Both the position numbers and the translations under genes were made by a program. Shown one piece after another: positions 35,694 through 46,024 of a DNA stretch of 64,000 nucleotides. This stretch comes from Melieria omissa (Eukaryota > Arthropoda > Insecta > Diptera > Ulidiidae): NCBI GenBank assembly GCA_963971225.1, contig OZ020267.1:31913298-31977297 (forward strand), read 5' to 3'. The notes beneath the pieces are model-generated. The model saw nothing but the letters and a program-made list of their open reading frames with translations, searched no databases and was not told the origin of the DNA. Each line of letters begins with the position of its first letter. Position 1 is the first letter of the stretch.

Positions 35694-36189
35694 AATTCAA
35701 TAAAATCTAATCCAATTCAATCAAACCAATCGAACCGAATCCAATCCAGTACAACCCAATACAATCTAATCCGAAAAAACTAACTGAAACCAATACAATC
35801 TAATCCAATCCAACCAATCGAATAAAATCCAATACCAATTCAAACCAATTCAATCAAATCTAATCCAATTCAATTCAAACTAATCCAATATAATTCAGTC
35901 TAATTGAAATAAACCAAATCACTTTAATCCAATCCAATGCAATCCATTCAAACCAATCGAATCGAATCAATCCAATGCAATTAAATTCAAACCATTTGTA
36001 TCGAATCCATCGCAATCCAATTCAAACCAATTTAATTGGATGGCTTGGAATTGGATTTCATTCGATTGGTTAGAGTGGATTGAATTGAATTGTGTTCTAT
36101 TGGTTGCATGGGATTAGATTGTATTGGATCTTACTGGATTGGATTCGGTTCGATTGGTTTGATTGAATTGGATTAGATTTTATTGAATT
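35694..36189. repeat. Large inverted repeat inside the ATTGG array
   Basis: 35694-35844 pairs with about 36039-36189 at a constant coordinate sum of 71883 (for example 35694 with 36189, 35772 with 36111, 35812 with 36071). A 60-base segment (35701-35760 versus 36123-36182) matches at 57 positions with no gaps. The loop is about 190 bp. A stretch around 35773-35800 is less well paired. Confidence 0.85.
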
Positions 36190-37835
36190 CGTTTGAATTG
36201 GATTAGACTCGATTCGATTAGTTGAATTGGATTGTATTGGTTTCGTTTGGTTGCATTAGGTTATATTGAATTAGATTGGATTGCATTTGATTGGATTCGC
36301 TTAGATTAGATTGATTGAATTGGATTAGGTTGAACTATAGTGGACTTTATTGGAATGAATTCAATTTGATTGCATTGGTTTGGATTGGAATAGATTTGAT
36401 AGCACTGAAAGCGTTGGGTTGGATTCGGTTCGAATGGATTGATTGAATCAGATTTGATAGAATTGGATTTCATTGGATTGAATTTTGGTCGACTAGTTTG
36501 AACGGATTGGGTTAGATTGCGTTAGAGTAGTTTGACTGAATTAAATGAGATTGCATTGGATTCTATTTCATCAGTTTAATTGGATTGTATTAAGCTGGAT
36601 TCGATTGGTTGAATTGCATTCAATTAGATTGGATTGGTTTGGAATGGGTTGATTTAATAGAACTGGAATGCATTCCATTGAATTCGATTTTATTGGTTGA
36701 ATTGGATTGGATTAATTTGAATTGAATACGATTCAATTTGCTGGATTAGATTGAATTAGATCGCATTGGACTAGTTTGATTGAACTAGATTGCATTGGAT
36801 TCGATTCGATGGGTAAAATTAGATTAGACTGGGTGGGATCATATTGCCTTGGTCTCGATTCGATTCGATTGGTTTGAGTAGTTTGGATTGAATTAGATAT
36901 GAAAGAATTGGTTTGCATTAGATTGAATTCGGCTTGGTAAGTTGGATTGGATTGGATTAGACTGGTTGGATTGAATTCAATTAGATTGCATTGGATTGGA
37001 TTCAATAGAATCGGATTGCATTGAATTGAATTCGGTTCAAATAGTTTGACAGAATTGGATTCCACTGGATTGCATTCAGTTTGATTAGTTTGATTGGATT
37101 AAATTAGAATTCATTGAATTTGATTCGATTAATATAATTAGATTGCATTGGATTCCATTCGATTAGTTGAATGGGATTAGATTGGATTGGATTATATTTA
37201 ATAGAATCGGATTTCATTGAATTAATTCGGTTTGAAAGTTTGAACGGATTGGGTTTGATAGAATTGGATTCCATCGGATTGGATTCAGTCTAATTAGTTT
37301 GATTGGATTGAATTCGAATGCATTGCATTCGATTCGATTGGTTGAATGAGATTAGAATGGATTGGATTAGATTCAATAGTATCGGATTGCATTGAATTGA
37401 ATTCGGTTCAAATAGTTTGACTGAATTAGATTTGACGGAATTGAATTCCATTGGATTGCATTCAGTTTGATTAGTTCAATTGGATTAAGTTAGAATCCAT
37501 TGAATTTGATTCGATTAATATAATTGGATTGCATTGGATTCCATTTGATTAGTTGAATGGGATTATATTGGATTGGATTAGATTTGATAGAATCAAATTG
37601 CATTGAATTGAATCCTGTTCGAATGGTTTGAATAGGTTAGATTAGATAGAATTAAATTCCATTAGATTTGATTCAGTGTGATTAGTTTGATTGGATTGAA
37701 TTAGATTGCAGTGGATTTGACTCGATTAATTTAATTGGAGTGCATTGGATTCCAATCGATTAGTTGAATGGCTTTAAATTGGATTATTTTAGATTTGAAA
37801 GAATCGGAAGGCTTGAGCGAGTTCAAAAAATGGGC
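35695..37835 (+). repeat. ATTGG/GATT-based array with strand switch and ~210-bp higher order
   Basis: Built from 5-bp words GATTG/ATTGG. From 35695 to about 36035 the array reads as CCAAT/TTCAA; after about 36039 it reads as TTGGATT. Higher-order landmarks (GTTGAATGGGATTAGATTGG type) at about 37165, 37341, 37551 and 37762 give steps of about 176, 210 and 211 bp. A weak lead-in of the same type (34875-34948) precedes the mariner insertion. Open frames inside are by-products. Confidence 0.9.
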
Positions 37836-37839
37836 GTCG

Positions 37840-38316
37840 GAAAAGATAAAATACAATAGATGACATTAATAAGATAAGGTTTGGTACTAAAGAAATTTTT
37901 CAGACACATCTTTGATTGCTTGACTCAGTTTTGTTTAAGCGCAGGTCAAAGTTGGCCACCGATTAAGAGAAAATAAGCTGGATAACGCTAGAAAGATAAG
38001 ATTTCGTGCTAAAAAACTTTTCAGACAGTTTTGTGATTGATCGACTAAATTTTGTCTTAGTTCGCGGCAAAGATGGACTTACAAAAAACAAAATTCGCGG
38101 TAGGAAAAAAAACTTTGATACTTAAGAAACTTCTCAGACAGTGTTGCGATTGCTCGAAACCGTTTTGCTTGATCGCTCTTCAAAGATGGACATCAACAAA
38201 GAGAAAAGTTAGAAAGATACAATTTCGTACCAAAGAAACTTCTCAGACAGTTTTGTGATTGATTGATACAGTTTTGTTTGATCGCAAATCAAAGATGGAC
38301 ATCAGCAAAGAGAAAA
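37840..38316 (+). repeat. Mariner 5'-end-derived satellite, fragment C inside the ATTGG array
   Basis: Four units of the ~120-bp mariner-leader monomer (CAGACA landmarks at 37901, 38022, 38134 and 38242), each with GATAAGATTT, TGATTG and ATGGACATCAACAAAGAGAA-type sequence. ATTGG array lies on both sides (up to about 37800 and again from 38317). No transposase body follows, unlike arrays A, B and D. Confidence 0.85.
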
Positions 38317-38580
38317 GACTGGATTGAATAAGATTGCATTCGGTTTGATTCGATTAATTTAATTGGAGTACATTTGATTCAATTAGATTAGTTGAATGGG
38401 TTGCATTTGGAATTTGATTAGATTAGATTGGATAGAATCGAATTGCATTGGATTGAATTGATTTGGATTCGGTTGATTGGATTAAATTGCATAAGAATTG
38501 TTTAGACTGCTTTGCATTGGATTACTTTGGATTCGTTTGGATTGTAGTCGGTTCGGTTGGTTGGATTGGATAAGTTGGAC
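38317..38580 (+). repeat. ATTGG/GATT array, second segment
   Basis: Resumes the TTGGATT-type array after the interrupting mariner-leader units, with GGATTGAATTGATTTGGATT-type words; ends near 38580. Confidence 0.85.
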
Positions 38581-38584
38581 TCAA

Positions 38585-40055
38585 CATGTGGAGGAGAGAT
38601 TTATTGTAGTGGTTGTTGTTGTAGTCGAGTTATAGAGAACCGTGGGCCTGATCACGCAACAGTGGAACCAAACCACTTAAAGACAACGCAACAGAGCCAT
38701 CAGCCCCCAAAGCGTTGCCTGAGCCTCTGCACGCATTTAAAATTCCAAATGAAATCCAGGTTATACAATTTATTTCAAAATTGCAAACATCCTCTTAATC
38801 CAACCTTCATGGCTACACTCCTCACAGTATAAGCTGCAACTATAACAACAACAACAAAAACCATCACATACGCACAACCATCGGCGCCATTGAATTTTGT
38901 TTCTGTTTGCTGGCTTCGCCTGTCATCAGGTGACACACATTCAAGTGACGCAACGTCGCTACGTGCAGTCGCTTAAATTCAATTCTCGCAGCGTTCGGCT
39001 ATGTGCGTTGCCCCAAAAAACAAAGCAAAATAAATTTGAAAAAAGTAAAAGCGCAAAAATTTAAGAGGCCCGCAAATGCTTCGCTGAAATGAAGGTGACA
39101 GCGTAATTTCGTATTCAAAACTAGTTTCTTTGCATTTTTCATTTTATTGCTTTTTTTTGGGGGGCGGGGGGAGGTGGTGCTTTGAAAATTTCACACACTA
39201 GTCGAAATTTAAGGGAGATTTTCGTTGGCGACTGTGGGTTGTTGTTGTGCGGGTCTATGAACGTAGTTGATATGCAACGCAGCAACGCTAAGGTCAGCGT
39301 GGCGGGGATTTATGTACAACTTTTGCGCTGACTGCCACTTTGGCATTTCGGCGCCCACACACCACGACGTTCATGGCGACGAAAGAACGCGGCGAAAGTG
39401 AGCAAGTTCGAGTGACTGTGTGGGTGTTGCACGATGTTCTCGCCAAGTCGGTTGCGGGCCAAACGCAAAATGTTTATTGCTGGTGTCATGTTGTAATTCC
39501 ACTTTTGTGCGACATTACATAACTGACAGCATAACAATGTCTACATACACACACAAGCACACAATTATATACAAACACACACACAAACAAATGCAGAGAC
39601 GCGCACACATGTGTGCCACTGTGCTGACTGGTGCTGAGTGGGTGATGTGCGCGTGTGTGTGTGCGTGTTCCAGGCACTCAACTCGTCTCTATGTGTATGT
39701 GTGAGTTGGAGTAGAACTGCTCGAAAGTGCCACACACAGACGCACGTGTACTTATTGTTATTGTTGTTGCTTTATTATGGCATTGGCCCAAAAAGTTGCG
39801 CCACTGTATTAAAGCGGCTTTAAGTTTACCCAACAACAACGACAAAAACAACAACGACAGGAACAGCATGTGAAAATAAATTCGATTAAATTTTCTTGTT
39901 GCTTTTACTTTGCCATGCAATGGATTGAAAATAGTTTTATCTTTTTTGGGGTTAAGAAATTGTATTAAATTTACGGCCCAATTGTGTTAAGTGTTGTTTC
40001 ATGCTTTCCTATTTTTATTTTATTCTCAGAATTTAGTTATAAATTTAGTTAAAAA
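38585..40055. other. Single-copy non-coding DNA
   Basis: Holds a poly-G stretch (39160-39177), CA/CACAAG tracts (39543-39605), a GT tract (39650-39668) and CAACAACGACAAAAACAACA runs (39830-39860). Short frames on both strands without recognisable domains. No gene supported. Confidence 0.5.
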
Positions 40056-40059
40056 ATAT

Positions 40060-41237
40060 TAAATTCAGACAGTTTTGTGATTGTGCGACTTAGTTTCGAC
40101 TCAGACATCATAGAGAAAATACACTAGATGGCATTAGAAAGATAAGATTTGGTGCTAAAGAAACTTTTCAGACAGGTTTGTGATTGTTTGACTCAGTTTT
40201 GTTTCAAATCGTATCAAAGATGGATATCAACAAGGAGAAAAGTCACTAGATAACGTTAGAAAGATACGGTTTCGTACTAAAAAAACTTTTCAGACAGTTT
40301 TGTGATTGCTCGACTCAGTTTTGTCTGAGCTCGCGGTAAATATGGACATCAGTAAAGAGTGAAGTCACTAGATGACGCTAGAGGGATACGATTTCGAACT
40401 AAGGAAACTTCTCAGACAGTTTTGGAATTGATTGACTCAGTTTTGTTCGATTGTGCATATCAGAGATGGTCACCAATAAAGAGAAAATAAGCTAAATAAC
40501 TCTAGAAAGATAAAATATCGTACTAAAGAAATTTTTCAGACATATTTGTGCTTGCTTGGCCAAGTTTTGTTTGAGCGCGAGTAAAATATTTACATCAGTA
40601 AAGAGAAAACACGCTGGATGTCTTTAAAAAGAATCGATTTTGTACTAAAAAGAAACTTCTCAGCCAATTTCGTGATAGTTTGACACAGTTTTGTGTGATC
40701 GCGCTTCAAATTTGGATACCAGCAAAGAGAAAATAAGCTGTGTGACGCTAGAAAGATAAGATTTCGTACTAAGACAACTTTTCAGACAGTTTTGTGATTG
40801 CCCGACTCAGTTCTGTTTGAGCTCGCGGCAAAGAAGGACACCAAAAAAGAGAAAATTCGCTAGATTGTGTTAGGAAGATAAGATTTCGTACTAAAGAAAC
40901 TTTTCAGCCAATTTTATGATTGCTTGACTCAGTTTTGTTTCATGGCGCATCAAATATGGACAAAAGGGGTAAAGTCACTAGATGACGCTATAAAGATAAG
41001 ATTTCGTAATAAGAAATTTTTTCAGACAGTTTTATGATGACTTGACCGCAAAAATTGAAACCAACAAGGAGAAAATTCATTATATCATTCAGTTTTGTCT
41101 GAGCTTGCGGCAAATACAGACATCAATAAAGAGTAAAGTCACTAGATGACGTTAGAGAGATAAGATTTCGAACTAAAAAAACTTCTCAGACAGTTTTATG
41201 GTTACTTGAGTCAGTTTAGATTAATTGCAAATCGAAG
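40060..41237 (+). repeat. Mariner 5'-end-derived ~122-bp satellite, array D
   Basis: About ten units, same family and orientation as array A. CAGACAG (or variant) landmarks at 40066, 40169, 40291, 40412, 40537, 40661, 40772, 40905, 41022 and 41186. Units end with ATGGACATCAGTAAAGAG-type start-codon sequence, and the last unit leads into the transposase body at 41238. Confidence 0.85.
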
Positions 41238-42215
41238 GTGGACATCAACAAAAAGAAAGTATGCAATATTTGACAGTGTTTCTTCGCGTAAGGATCAGAA
41301 TAAAAGACGGAAGACTGAAAATATAAATAGTGTCTGATAGATCTGATACTATGACCATCTAGCCAATCAAGCACAATTTTCGACGATTCCATTTCACTAG
41401 TTTGAAGTTGAAAATGCACCTCGCTCTGGAAGACCAAGTGTCGAAAATGTCCATAAAATCAGGAAAATGCGTGAGTTTGATCGTCTTGTAAGTAATGTTT
41501 CGATTGACCAGAAGTTAAACATTGACAAAAAATACATTCAGAACCACTTGAATAAGGCTGAATACAAAAAAAGGATCAATGTTTGTACCACAAAGAACCT
41601 CATGGCCCGAGTTTCAATTTGCAAATCGCTGCTGAATTGAAAAAAAATCAACTCATTTCTGAAGCAGATGGTAACTGCTAATGAAAAGTGAATCTCTTAC
41701 GACTCCGTCGAGCAAAAACATTCGTTGTCGAATCGCTGTGAGTCAGCAGGAACGGTGGTCAAGCCAGGATTGACGATCACGAAGATTCTTCTGTGGGTTT
41801 GGTGGCATTAGCGGGGAGCTATGCCAACTGTTCTCCTGCGGCTAAACTTTTTATTCGAACCTGTACTGTCAACAGTTGGATTGTCTGAAGAAATCAATCG
41901 CCCAGAAGCGGCCAGCTTTGGCCAATAGAAGCGAAATTTTGTTCCGTCAGAACAAAGCCGGGTCACGCAATTCGATAGTGATTGACTATAAGTTCCGGAA
42001 GCTGAGTTGGGAGGTTCTTTTGTATCTATCTTATGGTCCAGACCGGGCACCAAGTGATTTTCAGCTAGTTCTGTCTATGACTGCTGAAAATTGTGCCTCA
42101 AAAGATGCTTGTGAGAGCTGAATTTTTCAATTTTCCAATAGGAACAATGGTTTCTATGACAGAAACATAGTGAATTTATCTTCAAAATGGCAAAACAGTT
42201 ATCACAATTCTGATC
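41238..42215 (+). pseudogene. Decayed mariner transposase attached to array D
   Basis: Start codon is now GTG (GTG GAC ATC AAC, then KKKVCNI and a stop). Recognisable family landmarks follow in shifting frames: APRSGRPSVENVHKIRKM, FLKQMVTANEK, a TVVKPGLTITKILLWVWW segment, an LLYLSYGPDRAPSDFQLVLS segment corresponding to the third catalytic region, and FANRNNGFYDRNIVNLSSKW near the C-terminus. It is more complete than the copy at 15710 but carries several stops and frameshifts. The orientation and array-plus-body layout are the same. Confidence 0.88.
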
Positions 42216-42367
42216 TAAACTGCTTATATCTTACTTTGTTAACCCTTTGTTGAATATTTCCAACCAAATAAAATAGCTTTAGGGAAAATATAAAATTTTT
42301 TGGACATCAAATATTTTTCCACTTATCAAATTCCCCAATTTTCAGTTCAACTGCTGTGCCGCATCAT

Positions 42368-42468
42368 ATTCAGCTCAATTCAGCAGTATTCAGCGCAATT
42401 CAGCAGTATTCAGCGCAATTCAGCAACATTCAGCGCAATTCAGCAGCATTCAGCGCAATTCAGCTGCA
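42368..42468 (+). repeat. 20-bp minisatellite, about five units
   Basis: Units of TTCAGCAGTATTCAGCGCAA with small substitutions (AGTATT, AACATT, AGCATT) from about 42368 to 42468. Confidence 0.92.
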
Positions 42469-42479
42469 CACAGCTATTT

Positions 42480-43780
42480 GCTCCGACGCTGTGGCAGTCG
42501 CTATAACTCCAAATCGCACCTTAATCCCACCATTAAAGCACTTCAGCACGTCATTCGTCTTTTTTCAACGCCTCAAATAACATCCACCAAATGTGTCTAT
42601 GTATGTCTCTGTCCGTATATGTGTGTGTGCCCCCTCGTGTGCTGCAAATAATCACACAAAATCCTTAATTCGTCTGGGATCATCATTTGTGCCTAGAACG
42701 ACGCGTTCGCTTGTCGTTTCGTCGTTGCAGACAACGTAAAAAGCAAAAACAAAAAAAAAAAAATGAAAATATTACTATGAACCGACAGCGGGCGTGCTGA
42801 CGCGACATACAATTTTGGGCTGCGTATTTTTGCCACGATTTACGATGCGCCCACGCCGCGCCGACCGGCTCATTTCCATCTCAGCCGTTTTGTATGCGAA
42901 TGAAAAATAAAATAAAATAAAACCCATACGGTGCCGCCACGAAAATTGTATAAATTACCGTATGTTGTCGGCGCACATTCAGCGCATATTCAGCACATAT
43001 CAGCGCCGCACACCAGCCGTCACCGTCATCGCCGTCGTCGCCGCCGCTTCAACGACATTTAATTAAGCATTTGTATTCATCGAAAATGCCATAAAAATGA
43101 GAAACAGCGCCGCGACACCGGGCCACGGCTTTCAAATTGCCGCACACACACACTCACACATATGCGCCATTTTCCTCGAGATGGCATTTTAAAGCGCTGT
43201 TGTTGCTTTTTTTGTTGTTTCGTAAGTCGTTTGAAAGTTTTGCGCGCACGATGGAGTTTGTTGCAACCGGAGACGCATACGTAAGCGTTTTAATTGCTTA
43301 AATGTGCGTGCAAGGATTTCGAGTTTGAAAATTTGCTGATCCGCATGATTCGAAAGCATCCTCCTGCAGTGCTTAGACTTCGAAATGCGATGCGCGACAG
43401 CAGAGGTTAATGACGGCGCGCCTAGTGCCAAGTTGGGCATTTAGGATTAAAACTGTAGATTTATTAGTGTAATTTGAAAATTCGCTGCTTAGACGAGCGT
43501 CTTGAGTTTTTGATTGCTAGGCAATTCAGCCATTCGGCGCTTGAATAAATTGCAGAGGATTATCCAAGACATGGCACAGAGTAGTGCAGGTGAAATGTAA
43601 ATGAACGGAGAACAGAGGTGAACAATCGCCATCTTTGTTCTAAACTGGAGAGAGAGATTGTTTCTAGTTCAAAGTTGAAAATATAGGAATTGAATTTGAA
43701 AGAATTTATTAAGTGATAGTAAAACTCAGCATAGGAAAACATAAAGCATTCTTGCTTTAATAAGTATCAACAAAATCTTA
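42480..43780. other. Single-copy non-coding DNA, locally GC-rich
   Basis: 42780-43140 has high GC with CGCGCC, GCCGTC and CGCCGC words, unusual in this AT-rich window, and includes CAGCGCATATTCAGCACATA near 42980. It could be an enhancer, CpG-dense promoter-like segment or untranslated exon. No coding frame can be supported. Confidence 0.45.
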
Positions 43781-43782
43781 CT

Positions 43783-43860
43783 AATCTAGTCTAATCAAAT
43801 CTAATCTAATCTAATCTAATCTAATCTAATCTAATCTAATCTAATCTAATCTAATCTAAA
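43783..43860 (+). repeat. (TCTAA)n pentanucleotide array
   Basis: About 13 perfect TCTAA units at 43796-43860 preceded by imperfect units, ending just before the Tc1/mariner insertion. Confidence 0.95.
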
Positions 43861-43894
43861 AAAACAGGTGAAATATGAGATATTACTCATAGTA

Positions 43895-44467
43895 TAGGGT
43901 GTTTTTTTTAGAGGTTTGTTTTTGTGGTCAAATCTGGCAACTCTAATGTCATTTATGTTCAGTTTGGTTTGCCATTTCATCATGAACAGGTTGACAAAAG
44001 AACAACGCTTGCAAATCGTGCAAATTTATTTCGAAAATAATGGTTCAGTTCGCGAAGTTTACCGCAAGCTCCGTCCATTTTATGGTCGACATAATCGTCC
44101 ATCAGAGCAATTAATTCGGTTAACCATGGGTCGTTTTCGCACTACGTTTACTCTATGTGATAATACGCATCCGCAGAGACGTCGAACAGTGCGCACTGAA
44201 GAAACAATTGCCGCTGTAGAGCAAAATGTTGAAGAGGACCCGAATGAATCGATTCGCCATCGTGCACAGCAATTGGAGCTGGTTGAAAATTGGACCTGTA
44301 GAATTGGCTTTATTCGAGCCAGCCGCGGCGGCCACATGACCGAAATCATATTTAAACATTAATGGCATAAAATTATCCTTCCAATAAAGCCAAATTGATG
44401 GACATTAAAACGATTTTCTTGTGTTTTATTTCAATTCGAAGTTCTATACCTCTAAAAAAACACCCTA
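43895..44467 (+). mobile_element. Short Tc1/mariner-superfamily element encoding only the DNA-binding part
   Basis: Termini TAGGGTGTTTTTTTTAGAGG at 43895-43914 and its complement at the right end (44448-44467; one T fewer in the homopolymer). TA duplications at 43893-43894 and 44468-44469. Length 573 bp, a non-autonomous deletion derivative. AATAAA at 44381 and T-rich sequence near the right end suggest that its own 3' end is retained. Confidence 0.9.
43982..44362 (+). CDS. Truncated Tc1/mariner-type transposase: HTH domain fused to C-terminal tail
   Basis: Open frame of 126 codons from ATG 43982 (an upstream in-frame ATG at 43916 would give 148). Reads MNRLTKEQRLQIVQIYFENN at the start, then GSVREVYRKLRPFYGRHNRP and SEQLIRLTMGRFRTTFTLCD, a helix-turn-helix DNA-binding region, followed by RRRTVRTEETIAAVEQNVEE, the second paired-type subdomain. 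The end, NWTCRIGFIRASRGGHMTEI, looks like the usual C-terminus. The catalytic domain is missing: the internal deletion is in frame and leaves no stop. If expressed it would bind element termini without cutting, so a repressor-like role is possible (inference). I chose 43982 because homology begins there. It could equally be an accidental frame of a dead element. Confidence 0.6.
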   Translation: MNRLTKEQRLQIVQIYFENNGSVREVYRKLRPFYGRHNRPSEQLIRLTMGRFRTTFTLCDNTHPQRRRTVRTEETIAAVEQNVEEDPNESIRHRAQQLELVENWTCRIGFIRASRGGHMTEIIFKH

Positions 44468-44544
44468 TACAATGGTCTTAAATGGAGTGAGTGCTATGGA
44501 AGGCCTGTAGCCTTCCTGCCCACACTCACATCCATCCATCCATC

Positions 44545-46022
44545 CATCCATGCTGCGTGACAGGATAATCGATAGGACCAGCTTCCATCAGAAGGAGAGT
44601 CACAAGAGGAACTCCTCAGGGAGGAGTGCTATCAACTATTTTGTGGCTATTGGAAGAAGACCGAACTAGAGTTGTTCACGAAGAAGACCAAGCTTCAGGA
44701 CTTTGTTCTTCCCTGTATTGATGGGTACCCCCTGAAACTGTCCAGGGAGGCCAAGTATCTGGGCATCATTCTGGACTCAAAACTTTCGTGGAAGCGGAAC
44801 ATTGAGGAAACAATGAAAAAAGGACTAAACGCGCTGTATGCCTGCAAGAGAGCTTTCGGTAAAAAGTGGGGTCTAAAGCCGTATATAATCCACTGGATGT
44901 ACACGGCCATAGTGAGACCCATTATTACCTACGGTTCTCACGTATGATGGCCAGCCATGGATAAAAAGAGCAATCGAGGCAATCTGGAGAAAGTTTAAAA
45001 ACTTGCTACCCTGGCAATCACAGGTGCAGCGAAAAGCGCTACGCGGATGGCCTTGGAGGTTTTTCTACACTTTTCTCCGGTGGAACTATTCATGAAGGGT
45101 AGTGCAGAAAAGACAATCCTTAGACTGAGGGAGTCTAACCAGCTGAAACAGGCATAAGTGGCCTGGACGCTCTAGCTTACTGAACGCCCTTGCAATTAGC
45201 GAGACCACACAAGGCCTTCTTGACAAGGCCACTGATTACCTGGTAAAGCGAAATGACTTCGATTGGAAGATACCCATCGAGTATCCCTCCAGGGATTACA
45301 GGCAAGAGCCCGAAGTTAATGATGCGTCAGCGGTCTACTTTACGGACGACTCGAAGACAGAGGAGGGTACTGATGCCGGTATTTATTGTAGAACGCAGCA
45401 GGTCCACTGGTCATACAGGCTGCCGGACTATTGCAGCGTCTTTCAATCAGAGGTTTTTACCGTCATGAAAGCAGCCGACCATATCAAAAACTCCACACTC
45501 AATGAGGCCGTCATTTGTCATTTGTGTGGACAGCCAAGCTGCTTTAAAAGCAATTGAATATGCTGTGGTCAAGTCGAAGGTAGTGCTGGACTGCCGAAGC
45601 GCACTGGTCAACATAAGGCAATGCGGACGAAGGGTCAGCGATGACTGCCAGTGAGGCGGTCGACACGTTGCTACCACCGCTCTATGCCACAGACGCTGTG
45701 GAGACGAGGAGGCAGTGGAATCGATCGAGCGCCTCCTTTGCCACTGTTCATCACTACAGAACCGTCGGCTCCAAACCCTTGGGGTAAGGTTCTTCGATGA
45801 ACTTGTGAAGATAGCGAATGCACAGATCACTGACCTACACAACTTCCTCGCGAAGACCAAACGGTTCCCAAAAGATCCTGTCTGGATCTACAGGGAACCG
45901 AACAGATAGGGAAAGGCACCGGTATATTAAAAATGAAGGGTATCACAATCGACCCAACAGGGCCTCCGAGTGGAAGTGCAAAATGCACACTCCCCTTCTT
46001 TAACCTAACCTAACCTAACCTA
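44545..46022 (+). pseudogene. Non-LTR retrotransposon relic (RT C-terminus plus RNase H) with (TAACC)n tail
   Basis: 44598-44633 reads VTRGTPQGGVLS, a conserved reverse-transcriptase motif. A deletion removes the YADD catalytic block. Then 44672-44945 is open and reads KYLGIILDSKLSWKRNIEET and WMYTAIVRPIITYGS, the RT thumb region. WPAMDKKSNRGNLEKV and TLAITGAAKSATRMALEVF continue it after a frameshift. 45337-45390 reads FTDDSKTEEGTDAGIYC, an RNase H start with the usual DGS changed to DDS, but the domain then decays. The 3' end is tailed by TAACCTAACCTAACC (46001-46021). Layout suggests an I/Jockey/R1-like clade; exact clade not assigned. Clearly inactive. Confidence 0.85.
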
Positions 46023-46024
46023 CA

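Noticed and set aside
36733..37065. 110-codon minus-strand frame rich in Asn/Pro/Ser
   Set aside because: Translation of the ATTGG satellite.
46001..46021. TAACC repeat as telomere sequence
   Set aside because: Higher flies lack telomerase-type repeats, the unit is five bases, and the run sits exactly at the 3' end of a non-LTR relic.
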